In this document: positions 14,911 to 23,872 of the stretch, piece after piece
How the letters are laid out: every line of letters starts with the position of its first letter
Position numbering within the stretch: the first letter of the stretch is position 1
From: Verrucomicrobiota bacterium
Lineage (GTDB): Bacteria > Verrucomicrobiota > Verrucomicrobiia > Methylacidiphilales > UBA1321
Direction: 5' to 3'
Length of the DNA stretch: 32,972 bases
Assembly: GCA_013286145.1 (NCBI GenBank)
Contig: JABDGH010000023.1
Location: 1 to 32,972 of the forward strand
Notes under the pieces: generated by a model
What the model saw: the letters and a program-made list of their open reading frames with translations, nothing else
Told to the model about the DNA's origin: nothing
Database searches by the model: none
Made by a program: the position numbers and the translations under genes

Positions 14911-16209
14911 ATGGAAGAGAATAAGCAACAACCACCGAAGCGCCGAGGCCCACTGCATAGACTGGCAAGATGGATTTTGAGTAGTCCTGTCATGCAGGAA
15001 TTAATTGCCTTCGGGAGCGATGCGGCCCGGCATTACAAGCTGGATCAGGCTGCTGCCGCAGCCAGCCGTGCGGGCCACGAGGTAAAGACCGATTATTCAC
15101 GATCTTCTTCCCGTCTCCGCTCCTTGCTTCGTATCACCCTTATCGCGATAGGGGTATCCCTGATCGCTGCCACGGCTTATCAAGCCTGGTATAATCCCGA
15201 CTTATCCCGGCCGCTGCATCTGCCGATGCCTGCGGATGCCTTTCGCGCCCGAATGATGGACTTGACGGAAATTTCCGGTGGAGGAGGTCAGGTGCAACCT
15301 TCGCAAATCGTCAATCTCAGTTCGTGGATTGTGGGACAGGTCACTCAAGTTCCGGTCAATCTGGGCGACATCGTCAACCCCGATACGATTCTATACGAGT
15401 GTAATCCTGCCCCCCTCATAGCTGCCCTGACAGCAGCCCAGGAAAAGGTCAACACGATGCAATATGCCGCAACAATTGCTGAAAAACAGGATGCCGGAAC
15501 GCAGGAGATGAAGAAACAGGGAATCGCTTCCGAAGCCGATACTTTGGCATCTTCCAGCAGCCTGGCGCAGGCCCGTGCGAATCTTGCGTCCGCTCAACAG
15601 GTATTGATCCAGGCTCAAATCGATAGGCAATCGGCCCAGGTAAAATCTCCAGTTACCGGCATTGTCATGAGCCGGATGCTTAATCCCGGGGAGCGCATTG
15701 TCATGAATCAGCAGGTAATGGTTTTGGGTAATTTGAAGGAGGTTTATTTCCTAGCCAATATTAGCGAAGATAAAATTGCCAGCGTCAAGGCGGGTCTCAA
15801 GGCTGAGATGGTGTTCGAGGCATTCCCCGGTCAGGTTTTCCAGGGAGAAGTCTTTTTCGTCGATCCCAAGACCAGTCCTCAAACCCGCAGCTTCACCGCC
15901 TATGTCAAGATTCCGAATCCTGATCTTAAACTGAAACCGGGGCTGTCCGGCTTCGCCCGCATCACCCAGCAAAAACATGTATTGGTTGTTCCCGATACCG
16001 CCGTGATGAACCCGGTGGGTGAAAACGCCACGGTATTTGTCATCACTCCGGATAACCACGCTGTCTTACGCCACGTCCGCTACGGCATGATCACCCAGGG
16101 CTGGGTTGAAATTGACGACGGAGTGCAGGAAGGCGATATCGTGGCGACCGTTGGCACTCTTTACCTGAAGGATGGCGACAAGGTTCATTATCATCTGGAA
16201 GGGCTCTGA
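14911..16209 (+). CDS. HlyD/RND-type periplasmic adaptor (membrane fusion protein)
   Basis: The 432-residue protein has a cytoplasmic N-terminal part of about 70 residues, unusually long and basic (PPKRRGPLHRL). One membrane helix follows (about 71-94, LLRITLIAIGVSLIAATAY), then the periplasmic adaptor. The first lipoyl half is ISGGGGQVQPSQIVNLSSWI and QVPVNLGDIV; a coiled-coil hairpin (about 170-245, rich in Ala/Gln/Glu) precedes the second half, QSAQVKSPVTGIVMSRMLNPGE. Beta-barrel and membrane-proximal parts follow (FEAFPGQVFQGEV, VPDTAVMNPVG). The start is ATG 14911 behind GGAGA; the frame reaches further up only with a TTG. Adaptors bridge an inner-membrane partner to a TolC channel, and a TolC-family gene lies at 22388. 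No pump gene is adjacent; a flippase gene follows 3 bp later. Confidence 0.85.
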   Translation: MEENKQQPPKRRGPLHRLARWILSSPVMQELIAFGSDAARHYKLDQAAAAASRAGHEVKTDYSRSSSRLRSLLRITLIAIGVSLIAATAYQAWYNPDLSRPLHLPMPADAFRARMMDLTEISGGGGQVQPSQIVNLSSWIVGQVTQVPVNLGDIVNPDTILYECNPAPLIAALTAAQEKVNTMQYAATIAEKQDAGTQEMKKQGIASEADTLASSSSLAQARANLASAQQVLIQAQIDRQSAQVKSPVTGIVMSRMLNPGERIVMNQQVMVLGNLKEVYFLANISEDKIASVKAGLKAEMVFEAFPGQVFQGEVFFVDPKTSPQTRSFTAYVKIPNPDLKLKPGLSGFARITQQKHVLVVPDTAVMNPVGENATVFVITPDNHAVLRHVRYGMITQGWVEIDDGVQEGDIVATVGTLYLKDGDKVHYHLEGL

Positions 16210-16212
16210 GCG

Positions 16213-17703
16213 ATGAAGCAATCGCACCGGATTGCCAAAAATGCTGCTTTCGGCATCTTTGCTGCCGTGATGGGGGGAGGATTGCAGTTCGTCAGCATCC
16301 TTATCGTGGCCCGTTTTTTAGGAGTCGTCGATTTTGGTGTTTTTTCCTATCTCCTGGCTTTTGCTTCAGTTTTTCAATTCATCGCCGATTTTGGTCTAAG
16401 CAATATCCTGATCAGGGAAATAGCCCGGCGTCCCGACGAGTTGGAGCGACTGCTGCTGGGTGCGCGTTCCCTGATGTGGATTTTTACTGGCATCACCTTT
16501 CTCGTCATGCTCGCCATTCTGTATTGCCTGCCCCTGGGGATTGAAATCCAAAGATTGTCCCTGGTCATGGGCGTTGGATACTTGTTGCTTTTGCAGTCGG
16601 TCAGTTATGTCGCCGTTCTCCGGGCTACAGAAAACATGGAGTACAACGCCATCGGTTTTGTTGTGCATAAGGTGGTGCTCGTGGGGCTTCTTACGATTGT
16701 TCTGTGGCTGCATGGCGGTATATGGGGTGCGGTTTGGTGCCATTTTTCGGCTAATTTATTTCAAGTCTTTTATTACCGTTTGACGGTTGGACGCCGCTTC
16801 GCTGTAGCGAAAGGAAAATGGTTTTTGTGGGACTTATCGTTATGGATATTTCTTACCCTTGAAACCCTTCCACTGGGGGCAAGCCTGGGTCTGCGCCAGG
16901 TTTCCTGGCAGTTGGAAATTTTCCTCCTGAAATATCTTGTGACGCCCTTTGCCTTGGGACTCTTCAGTGGTCCCTACCGGTTTCTGATGGGGTTGACCCT
17001 CTTCTCAGCGGTTCTGACCGGCCCTCTTTTCCCGATGTTTGTACGCCTGGCGGGCGAATCGCGTGAGCAATTGGCTGAAGCCTATCAACGTTCCGTCAAA
17101 TGGTTTTACCTCCTGGCGCTTCCCTTGGCGGCGGCGTGCATGGTGTGGCCCCATACGATCATTCTTTTGCTTTTGGGAAAATCCTTTCTTCCTTCAGTAC
17201 CAGCTTTGCGTTTGCTTGGTTTGGCCGTCGTTCCACTTTTCCTCTCCGCACTTTATCCCGTTCTTTACAGCACGCTGCATCAGTCGGGACGGTACCTGGC
17301 CTCGATGGCCGCTGTATTGGCCGGACGACTTGTTCTTGGAACGTGGCTGATTATGCGCCTGAATTATCTGGGAGCCTGCTTCAGTGTGGTTATTGCCGAG
17401 AGCGTCCTGATTATAATTTTAGTGGGCAATCTCAAGGGACTGGGACTCCGGCTGGAATGGCTCCGGGATATACTGCGGCCTCTCCTGCCATTTACTGTCA
17501 TGATGTCGGTTCTTTATCTGGCGCGTCACGATACGATTCCCTGGCAAATAGTCGCGGGAATAATTGCCATCATGGCATACGGCGGATTGCTCTGGCGGTT
17601 GAAAAATTTTAGCGCCAAGGAAATTGGGTTGATTCAGGAAGCTGCCGATTTCGCCCGGGTTTACGTGGAAGGTTTTTTCTCAAGGAGAAAGGCCCTTTCA
17701 TGA
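16213..17703 (+). CDS. Wzx-like polysaccharide flippase (MOP superfamily)
   Basis: The 496-residue protein is almost wholly hydrophobic, with 12-14 likely membrane helices. It begins MKQSHRIAKNAAFGIFAAVMGGGLQF, the usual start of polysaccharide flippases, followed by FLGVVDFGVFSYLLAFASVF. Later RQVSWQLEIFLLKYLVTPFALGLFSGPYRF is the typical central segment (helices 7-8). Wzx proteins turn undecaprenyl-diphosphate-linked oligosaccharides from the cytoplasmic to the periplasmic leaflet. It starts 3 bp after the adaptor gene, and its stop overlaps the next gene by 4 bp, so it is embedded in the operon. No Wzy polymerase is clearly recognised in this locus. Family confidence is high; the substrate is unknown. 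Confidence 0.87.
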   Translation: MKQSHRIAKNAAFGIFAAVMGGGLQFVSILIVARFLGVVDFGVFSYLLAFASVFQFIADFGLSNILIREIARRPDELERLLLGARSLMWIFTGITFLVMLAILYCLPLGIEIQRLSLVMGVGYLLLLQSVSYVAVLRATENMEYNAIGFVVHKVVLVGLLTIVLWLHGGIWGAVWCHFSANLFQVFYYRLTVGRRFAVAKGKWFLWDLSLWIFLTLETLPLGASLGLRQVSWQLEIFLLKYLVTPFALGLFSGPYRFLMGLTLFSAVLTGPLFPMFVRLAGESREQLAEAYQRSVKWFYLLALPLAAACMVWPHTIILLLLGKSFLPSVPALRLLGLAVVPLFLSALYPVLYSTLHQSGRYLASMAAVLAGRLVLGTWLIMRLNYLGACFSVVIAESVLIIILVGNLKGLGLRLEWLRDILRPLLPFTVMMSVLYLARHDTIPWQIVAGIIAIMAYGGLLWRLKNFSAKEIGLIQEAADFARVYVEGFFSRRKALS

Positions 17704-19052
17704 ATCTGAGTCCAACCAAAATTGCGGTCGTCCTGGGATTGTGCCTTATCATTCCGGGCACAATTTTCTACTGGTACGATCCGGTGCTTTTCCCGGGGTT
17801 TTCCCCATTTGAAATGCCCCTGTTTCACTCCGCGCTGGATACACCGCCTGGAATCTATCTCGGACTCTCCTATGGCGTAATCATTGTCCTGTGCCTGGCC
17901 CTGGCCTGGATCGGTTGGGAGATGCGGCGCGCCGTTCCGGTTTGGTGGGCGGCCCTGATGCTTCTTTTACTGGGACTCAATTGCCCCTTGCAAATCGGCT
18001 TCTCGCAACCCAGTTGGCTCGACCGATTTTTACAGGCCCGGGCTGACAACCTCGCTCTTTCCGCCTTTGGCAACAGCGCCAATTTCCCTATTGAGGTTCT
18101 TGCGCCAGCCATACCCTCGGCAAAGCTGACCGATATTCAGGGTCTCTATGACCGCTGGTACGCCAGCGTTGTCGCCATGCAGATCGGCTGGTGGTTTTAC
18201 ATGTCGGGTGCGCTTATCTTCGCGGTGGCGGCTTTTTTTTTAATGGCAGATCCCGCCATCCGTTGGACACAGATGAAGCGGGCCGTCGTCGTGATTTTTC
18301 TTTTTTTAGGTTTCCACTGCCTGGCTCCCGCTCTGGGTGAAGCATGCTGGAACCTGGGGCAACAGCAGGAACGGCAAGGAAACCGGAATCAGGCGGAAAA
18401 TTATTATCGCGCGGCGCTCGCCTTTGACGAATGGAACCGCCGCATTCCCCGTGTTTACGAAAGACTTGGTGCCCTGGCCGAGGCCGATCATCGCGTCCAT
18501 GCGCCCGAGTATCATTTTCTCATGGGGCAAAGGCAGGTGAGCCAGAAAGATTTGAACGAGGCTTTGGATGAATTTTCGCAAGCGATGGCGGGAGGCGATG
18601 TTGATTTACGACGTGTGGCGGGCAATGCATACAGTCAGGCCGCTTCTACCCTCGCAAAGGGTCTTTATAATCACGGAAGCACCTTTGGTGGGGTACCCGT
18701 TAAAATTGACATGGTACCGCCGCAGGCGGGCATAGCCGCTCTTTACTGGCAAAAGGCGGCGCAAGCCACCGAAGCCAACCTGGCCGAAAATTTCATGGCT
18801 GCGAGGGCTTTTCAGGATTCAGCCCAATATGATCGCGCTACGGCTCTTTTGATGTCAGACCTTGGCATGACGGATGACCCCATGATCAAGGCTCATCTTT
18901 TCAGTTCACAAGGCGACGTCGATTATCTTCGGGGCGACTTATCCGGGGCTCGCTTGAATTATCTCAAGGCCTATTCCGTCTTGAATCATAACAAGGATTA
19001 CTGGAGCGTCCGCGCGGTCAAGGGCTTGACCGACAACGCCGTAAACCCATGA
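17700..19052 (+). CDS. Membrane protein with C-terminal TPR-like repeats
   Basis: The 450-residue protein has five likely membrane helices in its first 220 residues: KIAVVLGLCLIIPGTIF at about 7-24, then about 50-75, 80-98, 160-182 and 196-215. A soluble helical part follows. There, AENYYRAALAFDEWNRRIPRVYERLGALAEAD, the DLNEALDEFSQAMAGGD region and GDLSGARLNYLKAYSVL are TPR-like helix pairs. It overlaps the flippase stop and the GT39-like start by 4 bp each. By position it may scaffold the assembly machinery, or link flippase and transferase. I see no Wzy-type signature loop, so polymerase function is only a weak possibility. No named family recognised. Confidence 0.75.
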   Translation: MNLSPTKIAVVLGLCLIIPGTIFYWYDPVLFPGFSPFEMPLFHSALDTPPGIYLGLSYGVIIVLCLALAWIGWEMRRAVPVWWAALMLLLLGLNCPLQIGFSQPSWLDRFLQARADNLALSAFGNSANFPIEVLAPAIPSAKLTDIQGLYDRWYASVVAMQIGWWFYMSGALIFAVAAFFLMADPAIRWTQMKRAVVVIFLFLGFHCLAPALGEACWNLGQQQERQGNRNQAENYYRAALAFDEWNRRIPRVYERLGALAEADHRVHAPEYHFLMGQRQVSQKDLNEALDEFSQAMAGGDVDLRRVAGNAYSQAASTLAKGLYNHGSTFGGVPVKIDMVPPQAGIAALYWQKAAQATEANLAENFMAARAFQDSAQYDRATALLMSDLGMTDDPMIKAHLFSSQGDVDYLRGDLSGARLNYLKAYSVLNHNKDYWSVRAVKGLTDNAVNP

Positions 19053-22000
19053 AGCAGTCGCTGCTTGTCCATTGGCTTAAAACGGCCAACGGCCTGACCG
19101 CTGCCAGTATCACTGCCTTGTGCGGCATCCTCGTTGGCATCCACACCGGGTTCACCCTGGGCAAGTCTCTCCCGCAAAGTTATAGGCTCGATTTTTCCGG
19201 GGCACATTGGATTCATACAGCCGAAAAAAGTGACACCGGTTATTTTCGCAAGAAATTCTATATAACCAGCACCGTTCGGCAGGCTTGGATCCAAGTGGCC
19301 GCTACCGACGCTTACGACGCTTACGTTAACGGCGTTCCGCTTCGTTTCCCGGCTCAACCCGGTACGACGAGCATTCCGGGAACGGCCATGTTTGTCTCCG
19401 CTGAACCCGCAAAGCAATTCGACATAACCCCCTATCTGACTCGCGGCGAAAACAGCATCACCATCAATGTTGATCGCCGCATCAAGACCCGTCCTCCCGA
19501 ACTTCTGGTCAAGGGCTACGTTCGTGGTGCCAGCGAGAGCCAATGGATTTATTCCGATGCCACATGGAAAGCAAAGGCGCAAACCGATGACTTGGTGGGT
19601 AGTCTAACCTGGGTGTTGCCCCATCTCGATGACAGCACATGGCCCGATGCCCTGGTAAGTGATCGCACGGTGCCAGATCCTTCCATCCTTCCGGTTGGGG
19701 TTTCACCCGCCGTGCTTCAACATCCTGTGGAAGGATGTTGGATCAGTTCCCAAGTGATTGGTGCGGCTCAAACTTGTTTCAAGCGGGAGTTCACGGTGCC
19801 TTGGGGAACCGATTCCACATGGCTGGAAATAAGCGCAACTGGCGATTATCGAATTTATCTGAATGGCACGCAGATCACCCGTTCGGACACGGTTCTTTAC
19901 GGGCAATCCCCGCTCGCGATGGGATCGATCGATTTGCGCCGTTGGCTGAGCTGGGGGACTAATCGGCTGGAAATCCAGGTTGAAAATGCTGCAGCGGAAA
20001 ATGCCTTGCTGGCCAATCTTTGCTTTGTGCGTGGCAACGAGGTCACAAATATCATTGCCAGCAACTCATCATGGCAGGTGCAATCAATTCCGCAGGTTCG
20101 GAACAATATCGCATGGAGCCCCTCCCGAGAACTGGCCGATTATGGAGATGTCCCTTTTGGCAATCGGATGAAGCTTGGTTACCAACCACTTCTTTCTACT
20201 TCCGAAGTGTCGCGGCGCAACTCAATGGCTTTCGTTATAGGTGCGCTGGCGACGGCTGCCTGGTGTGCGCTCTGGGTTTGGTTTTCGGATCGACTGGCTC
20301 GTCGGCGTGGAGTTTCTCTTGAGCAGTCCCTGACAGTTGATGCCCTGGCCCAGATTCCAGTGGGGCTTGCCGCAGGAGTACTGATTCTTGCTGCGTTTGA
20401 CGTAAGGATTCGTCCTGAAGCGCCGCTTCAATTTTACGTTTGGGTCGGTCTCATCCTATTTTCAATTTTATTACGCTTGAAATTATGGCGGTCTCAGCCC
20501 TCAACGCTTTCCAAATCCAAGGCAGATCGGCTTCCTGTTACGCGTGAATTTATTCGGAATTACGGTTTTGGAATAGCCCTTGCGGCCATCGTGATACTCG
20601 CATTCGCCGTGCGAGTCAGTGGATTGATGACCTTTCCTCTCGATCATGACGAAGTTTTCATGCGCAACGTTACGCATGGCATTGTCGAGCGGGGATATCC
20701 CTCTCTCGCTTACAAGGGTGTATTTTTTCGACTGAGCACGTACGAACTCGTGCCGTGGCCTGAGGCTTTTTGCGGCATTCTGACCGGCTGGCCCGACTGG
20801 AGCCTGCGCGTTCCGTCCCTGCTTTTCGGCACGGCGGTCTGCGGACTGCTCGGGGTGATCGGAGCGCGCATGTTCAATCGAAGAACTGGACTCCTGGCCG
20901 CCCTGATCTATGCCTGCCTGGCCTTTAATATTCTCTGGGCGCGTCACTGTTTTCATTTGCAGCAGACTCAATTTTTCGCCCTCCTCTGTTTCTATGTGTT
21001 TTACGAATCGATTCGGCGAGGCAACGGAGTGGATCGAAGGTACTTTCCCGCTGCGTGCATTCTCTTCTGCCTGACCTATTTTTCCTGGGAAGGCAGCGGA
21101 TTCATTCTGCCCGTTTTTGCCGTCATGCTCGTAGCCATGAATCCAAATGACTGGCGGTGGTTGCGGCAATTCCATTTCTGGGTGGGCCTTTTTTTTGTGG
21201 GAGCAGTCGTGCTGATCCAATTGAGCGGGCGGGCGGTGCTTTTACCCGCCTATCTGGCCATGGGACAAGGATTGGCCGATATTTCCGGACCCAAGCTCAA
21301 CTTTCTGGATCAGCGCAATAACGACTTCTTTTACTTTGATCGGCTGATGATGATGAATTCTCACGTCATGCTCAGTATCCTGGCCATGGTTGGATTGCTG
21401 CTGCTTTGGCGGCATAAACCCACACGCTATGTTCTGCTGGTCTTTTTTCTTTTGCTGCTTTGCTATTCCAACTTGTTGCCGATTTTCTCAATTCGTTATT
21501 GCTACTATTATCAAACATTACTGGTTCTGGGAGGTTGCGCCGTCATCATCCAGTTTTACGATCACGTTACCCGACTTTTGGGCACGGTGTCTCAAATGGA
21601 TTGGACTTGGGTCGGACGTTGGGCGCAAAAAGGCCTCATCGCCGTCATGGCGGTAATGTTTTTAGCAGCGAGCGAAATCGGGGTAAGAATCTATCGCGTG
21701 GAACAGCCGCAGGGTCTGCCACCTTTCTTTACCAGATACAACGACAGCTACTACGATTATCAGGCGCCTTCGGTCTATGTGAGCAGGCGATTGCAACCGG
21801 GTGACGCGGTCGTCGCGTTGATGCCGGATACTTTCGCCCACTTCACTGGAAAATCAGCCGTTGAATGCGATACCACCTTGACCAAGCGGGTTGTCTTCGA
21901 GCGCGAATACGATACGCCAGTCTTCATCGACGGCCACTCTGGAAGTGTGGCCATTCGTAATGGGAGCCAACTGCGGGATCTCTACAGCCGTCATAACCGG

Positions 22001-22294
22001 GTCTGGTTTATTGCTGTGTCGCGCGCTCTTTTCAACGATCAGGATCGCGATACGGTCTCGTTCGTGCAGAACATTTCCCGGGTGGTGTACGAAAATGCCA
22101 GTGGCACGGTTTATTTGTGGGATGGGGGAGGGGATCCGGCGGCTGTGACGACTGTAGCGCCTCCCGTTTTACCGGGACCTTATGGCGGCATCGTTAAACC
22201 GGATGTCTCAAGCGCACAAGACGCCTCAAACATTCCCGATGCCATTTCCAGGCAACTTACTCCCGTCTCCACCATGCCGAAGGGGGGCTTATAA
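19049..22294 (+). CDS. GT39-like membrane glycosyltransferase with two N-terminal jelly-roll-like domains
   Basis: The 1081-residue protein is a fusion. A membrane helix (about 15-35) is followed by two beta-sandwich regions that look like galactose-binding/glycosidase-accessory modules. The first, about 45-175, contains GYFRKKFYI, DAYDAYVNGVPL and FDITPYLTRGENSI. The second, about 240-345, contains CFKREFTV, GDYRIYLNGTQI and IDLRRWLSWGTNRL. After helices at about 393-412, 435-450 and 460-475 comes the GT-C core from about 505, with the acidic motif DHDE (532-535) in the first outer loop and many helices to about 880. A soluble tail follows. GT39/GT83 enzymes transfer sugars from polyprenyl phosphate outside the cytoplasm, matching the GtrB-like gene at 10047. 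The sandwich modules would face the periplasm. The usual family length is 450-600, so the N-terminal 500 residues are extra. Confidence 0.8.
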   Translation: MKQSLLVHWLKTANGLTAASITALCGILVGIHTGFTLGKSLPQSYRLDFSGAHWIHTAEKSDTGYFRKKFYITSTVRQAWIQVAATDAYDAYVNGVPLRFPAQPGTTSIPGTAMFVSAEPAKQFDITPYLTRGENSITINVDRRIKTRPPELLVKGYVRGASESQWIYSDATWKAKAQTDDLVGSLTWVLPHLDDSTWPDALVSDRTVPDPSILPVGVSPAVLQHPVEGCWISSQVIGAAQTCFKREFTVPWGTDSTWLEISATGDYRIYLNGTQITRSDTVLYGQSPLAMGSIDLRRWLSWGTNRLEIQVENAAAENALLANLCFVRGNEVTNIIASNSSWQVQSIPQVRNNIAWSPSRELADYGDVPFGNRMKLGYQPLLSTSEVSRRNSMAFVIGALATAAWCALWVWFSDRLARRRGVSLEQSLTVDALAQIPVGLAAGVLILAAFDVRIRPEAPLQFYVWVGLILFSILLRLKLWRSQPSTLSKSKADRLPVTREFIRNYGFGIALAAIVILAFAVRVSGLMTFPLDHDEVFMRNVTHGIVERGYPSLAYKGVFFRLSTYELVPWPEAFCGILTGWPDWSLRVPSLLFGTAVCGLLGVIGARMFNRRTGLLAALIYACLAFNILWARHCFHLQQTQFFALLCFYVFYESIRRGNGVDRRYFPAACILFCLTYFSWEGSGFILPVFAVMLVAMNPNDWRWLRQFHFWVGLFFVGAVVLIQLSGRAVLLPAYLAMGQGLADISGPKLNFLDQRNNDFFYFDRLMMMNSHVMLSILAMVGLLLLWRHKPTRYVLLVFFLLLLCYSNLLPIFSIRYCYYYQTLLVLGGCAVIIQFYDHVTRLLGTVSQMDWTWVGRWAQKGLIAVMAVMFLAASEIGVRIYRVEQPQGLPPFFTRYNDSYYDYQAPSVYVSRRLQPGDAVVALMPDTFAHFTGKSAVECDTTLTKRVVFEREYDTPVFIDGHSGSVAIRNGSQLRDLYSRHNRVWFIAVSRALFNDQDRDTVSFVQNISRVVYENASGTVYLWDGGGDPAAVTTVAPPVLPGPYGGIVKPDVSSAQDASNIPDAISRQLTPVSTMPKGGL

Positions 22295-22387
22295 ATGATT
22301 CCATCACGAAAACATATTCTCAGGCTGGCCTACATATCCAGGAAAGGTATAAGGAGTGAGGCTAATAGCCGAAAGCAGGAAAAATCC

Positions 22388-23860
22388 ATGCGGATGAAAA
22401 GAACCATTCTAATTTTCGCCTGGTTGGCCTGCGCAGGATTTTCCTGGGCGGCAAACTCTTCGGGCATGTCTTCATCCCTTCCCGTGGCCAAGCCTGCTCC
22501 GTCACCTGATAAAAAGATTTTCACGCTTCGGGATTGCCTGGAACGTGTCAAACAGCAAAACCCAGCCGTCCGCGCGATCCGCTTTAATCTCGAAGCCATG
22601 GATCGGCGCGCGAAATCGATTCGCGCCATGTATCTCCCCCAGTTGACCGCTACCGGCCAGATCGGTTATGTCACCGGGGAATCAGTCAGTTATTTCTCTG
22701 TGCTCGGAGTTCACGACCCTGAAGTTGCCGTCAGGAATATTCAGGGGTTGCATGCCTACGAATCGGGTGGAGGACAACTTTACATGCCTTTAATCAAGGA
22801 AGGATCATTTTTCGGCGTCAACACCCCGCCATCTGCAACCATCCAGCAGATGAACACTGAAATTACCCGTTATGCGGGTGAGATGACGCTGCAACAGATC
22901 CTCTTCAACGTGACCAAAACCTACCTCGAGGTTGTCACATCGAAGGATAAACTCGATCTGCTCCAGCATCAAAAAAGTCTTTCCGACAAGCAACTCCAGG
23001 TGGTGAAAGCACAATTTCATTACGGAATGGCGACACAGGCTGATGTCTCGTCGGCGGAACTGGAGGCGATTCAAAATACAAATGCTTGCGATGCGGCCAC
23101 CGACCTGGCCCTCGACGCTTTTTTGCGGATGGGGATGATGCTGGGCATTGACGATCCCGCATCATTTGCCCTTGAAGTCTCGTATCCTCCCATGCCCAAG
23201 CTGCCCTCTTACCCGATGCTGATGGCGATGGTTCGGGGCGATCATCCCACCATGATGAAGCAGGAGGCTGTGGTCAAACAGGCCAAGGCACAACTTACCA
23301 TGGATCAGGACAAGATTTGGCCGACGGTGGAATACCGCGGCAATTATACCTACGCAGATGATGTGTCTTCACCGGGGAAAAACGGAAATGATCTTTGGAC
23401 TTCGTTTGTCACGGTGAACGTGCCCATCTTCGATTTTGGAATTTTGCACAATCAGGCGCGGGCGGATCTGGCTGCGCTTGAAGCACAAAACCTGCAACTC
23501 CAACAAACCCGGGACGATCTGCAGCAAAGTCTCTTCGATGCCTACATTGCCATCCGTGACAACACCTATGCCGCCGCAGCTATCAACAGCAAAGTTATCG
23601 CGGCACGCAAGGCCTTTCAGAAAGTTGAAATTTTGCAACAGTCGGACGCGGTGCCTTTGACGCAATTTCTCAATACCGAGCAGACTTACCTGACTTTGCG
23701 ATTGGAGCAGGAGGATGTCACCAGCAGGCATATTCTGTCCTATGCCCAATTGCAATCGGTGGTGGCGGGACGTTGGAACTGGATGGATCAGCCTGCTGCG
23801 GTTTCAGCCCGGATTGGAAAGTCGATTAACGACAACGACTCCAAGATCAAAACTCCCTGA
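22388..23860 (+). CDS. TolC-family outer-membrane efflux/export channel
   Basis: The 490-residue protein starts with a signal peptide (MRMKRTILIFAWLACAGFSWAAN), then FTLRDCLERVKQQNPAVRAIR, the first TolC helix. Coiled-coil repeats follow with KTYLEVVTSKDKLDLL, and in the second half TYADDVSSPG, FDFGILHNQARADLAALEAQ and the late helices. This is the two-repeat architecture of TolC-like trimers that form a tunnel across the outer membrane and periplasm. ATG 22388 has AGGA seven bases upstream. An ATG at 22295, directly after the previous stop and behind AAGGGGGG, would add 31 hydrophilic residues in front of the signal peptide and is less likely. It ends the plus-strand locus, converging with the second phosphodiesterase gene. 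It is the likely partner of the adaptor at 14911. Confidence 0.88.
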   Translation: MRMKRTILIFAWLACAGFSWAANSSGMSSSLPVAKPAPSPDKKIFTLRDCLERVKQQNPAVRAIRFNLEAMDRRAKSIRAMYLPQLTATGQIGYVTGESVSYFSVLGVHDPEVAVRNIQGLHAYESGGGQLYMPLIKEGSFFGVNTPPSATIQQMNTEITRYAGEMTLQQILFNVTKTYLEVVTSKDKLDLLQHQKSLSDKQLQVVKAQFHYGMATQADVSSAELEAIQNTNACDAATDLALDAFLRMGMMLGIDDPASFALEVSYPPMPKLPSYPMLMAMVRGDHPTMMKQEAVVKQAKAQLTMDQDKIWPTVEYRGNYTYADDVSSPGKNGNDLWTSFVTVNVPIFDFGILHNQARADLAALEAQNLQLQQTRDDLQQSLFDAYIAIRDNTYAAAAINSKVIAARKAFQKVEILQQSDAVPLTQFLNTEQTYLTLRLEQEDVTSRHILSYAQLQSVVAGRWNWMDQPAAVSARIGKSINDNDSKIKTP

Positions 23861-23872
23861 CACTACGTCAGG
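23856..23872. terminator. Short hairpin between two convergent stop codons
   Basis: CCTGAC (23856-23861) pairs with GTCAGG (23867-23872) across ACTAC. The stem includes the TGA of the TolC gene and abuts the stop of the minus-strand phosphodiesterase gene. There is no U-run on either side, so termination would be weak; it may instead block readthrough or protect the 3' ends. Confidence 0.35.

Noticed and set aside
18998-19582. 194-codon antisense frame at the start of the GT39-like gene
   Set aside because: Overlaps a coupled gene border on the opposite strand and has no domain or ribosome site.
20501-21220. 239-codon antisense frame within the GT39-like gene
   Set aside because: Shadow of the transmembrane coding region; low-complexity His/Gln/Pro composition without any motif.
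22295-22297. ATG 22295 as start of the TolC-family gene
   Set aside because: It would place 31 hydrophilic residues before a clear signal peptide; ATG 22388 with AGGA at good spacing fits better, although AAGGGGGG before 22295 is noted.
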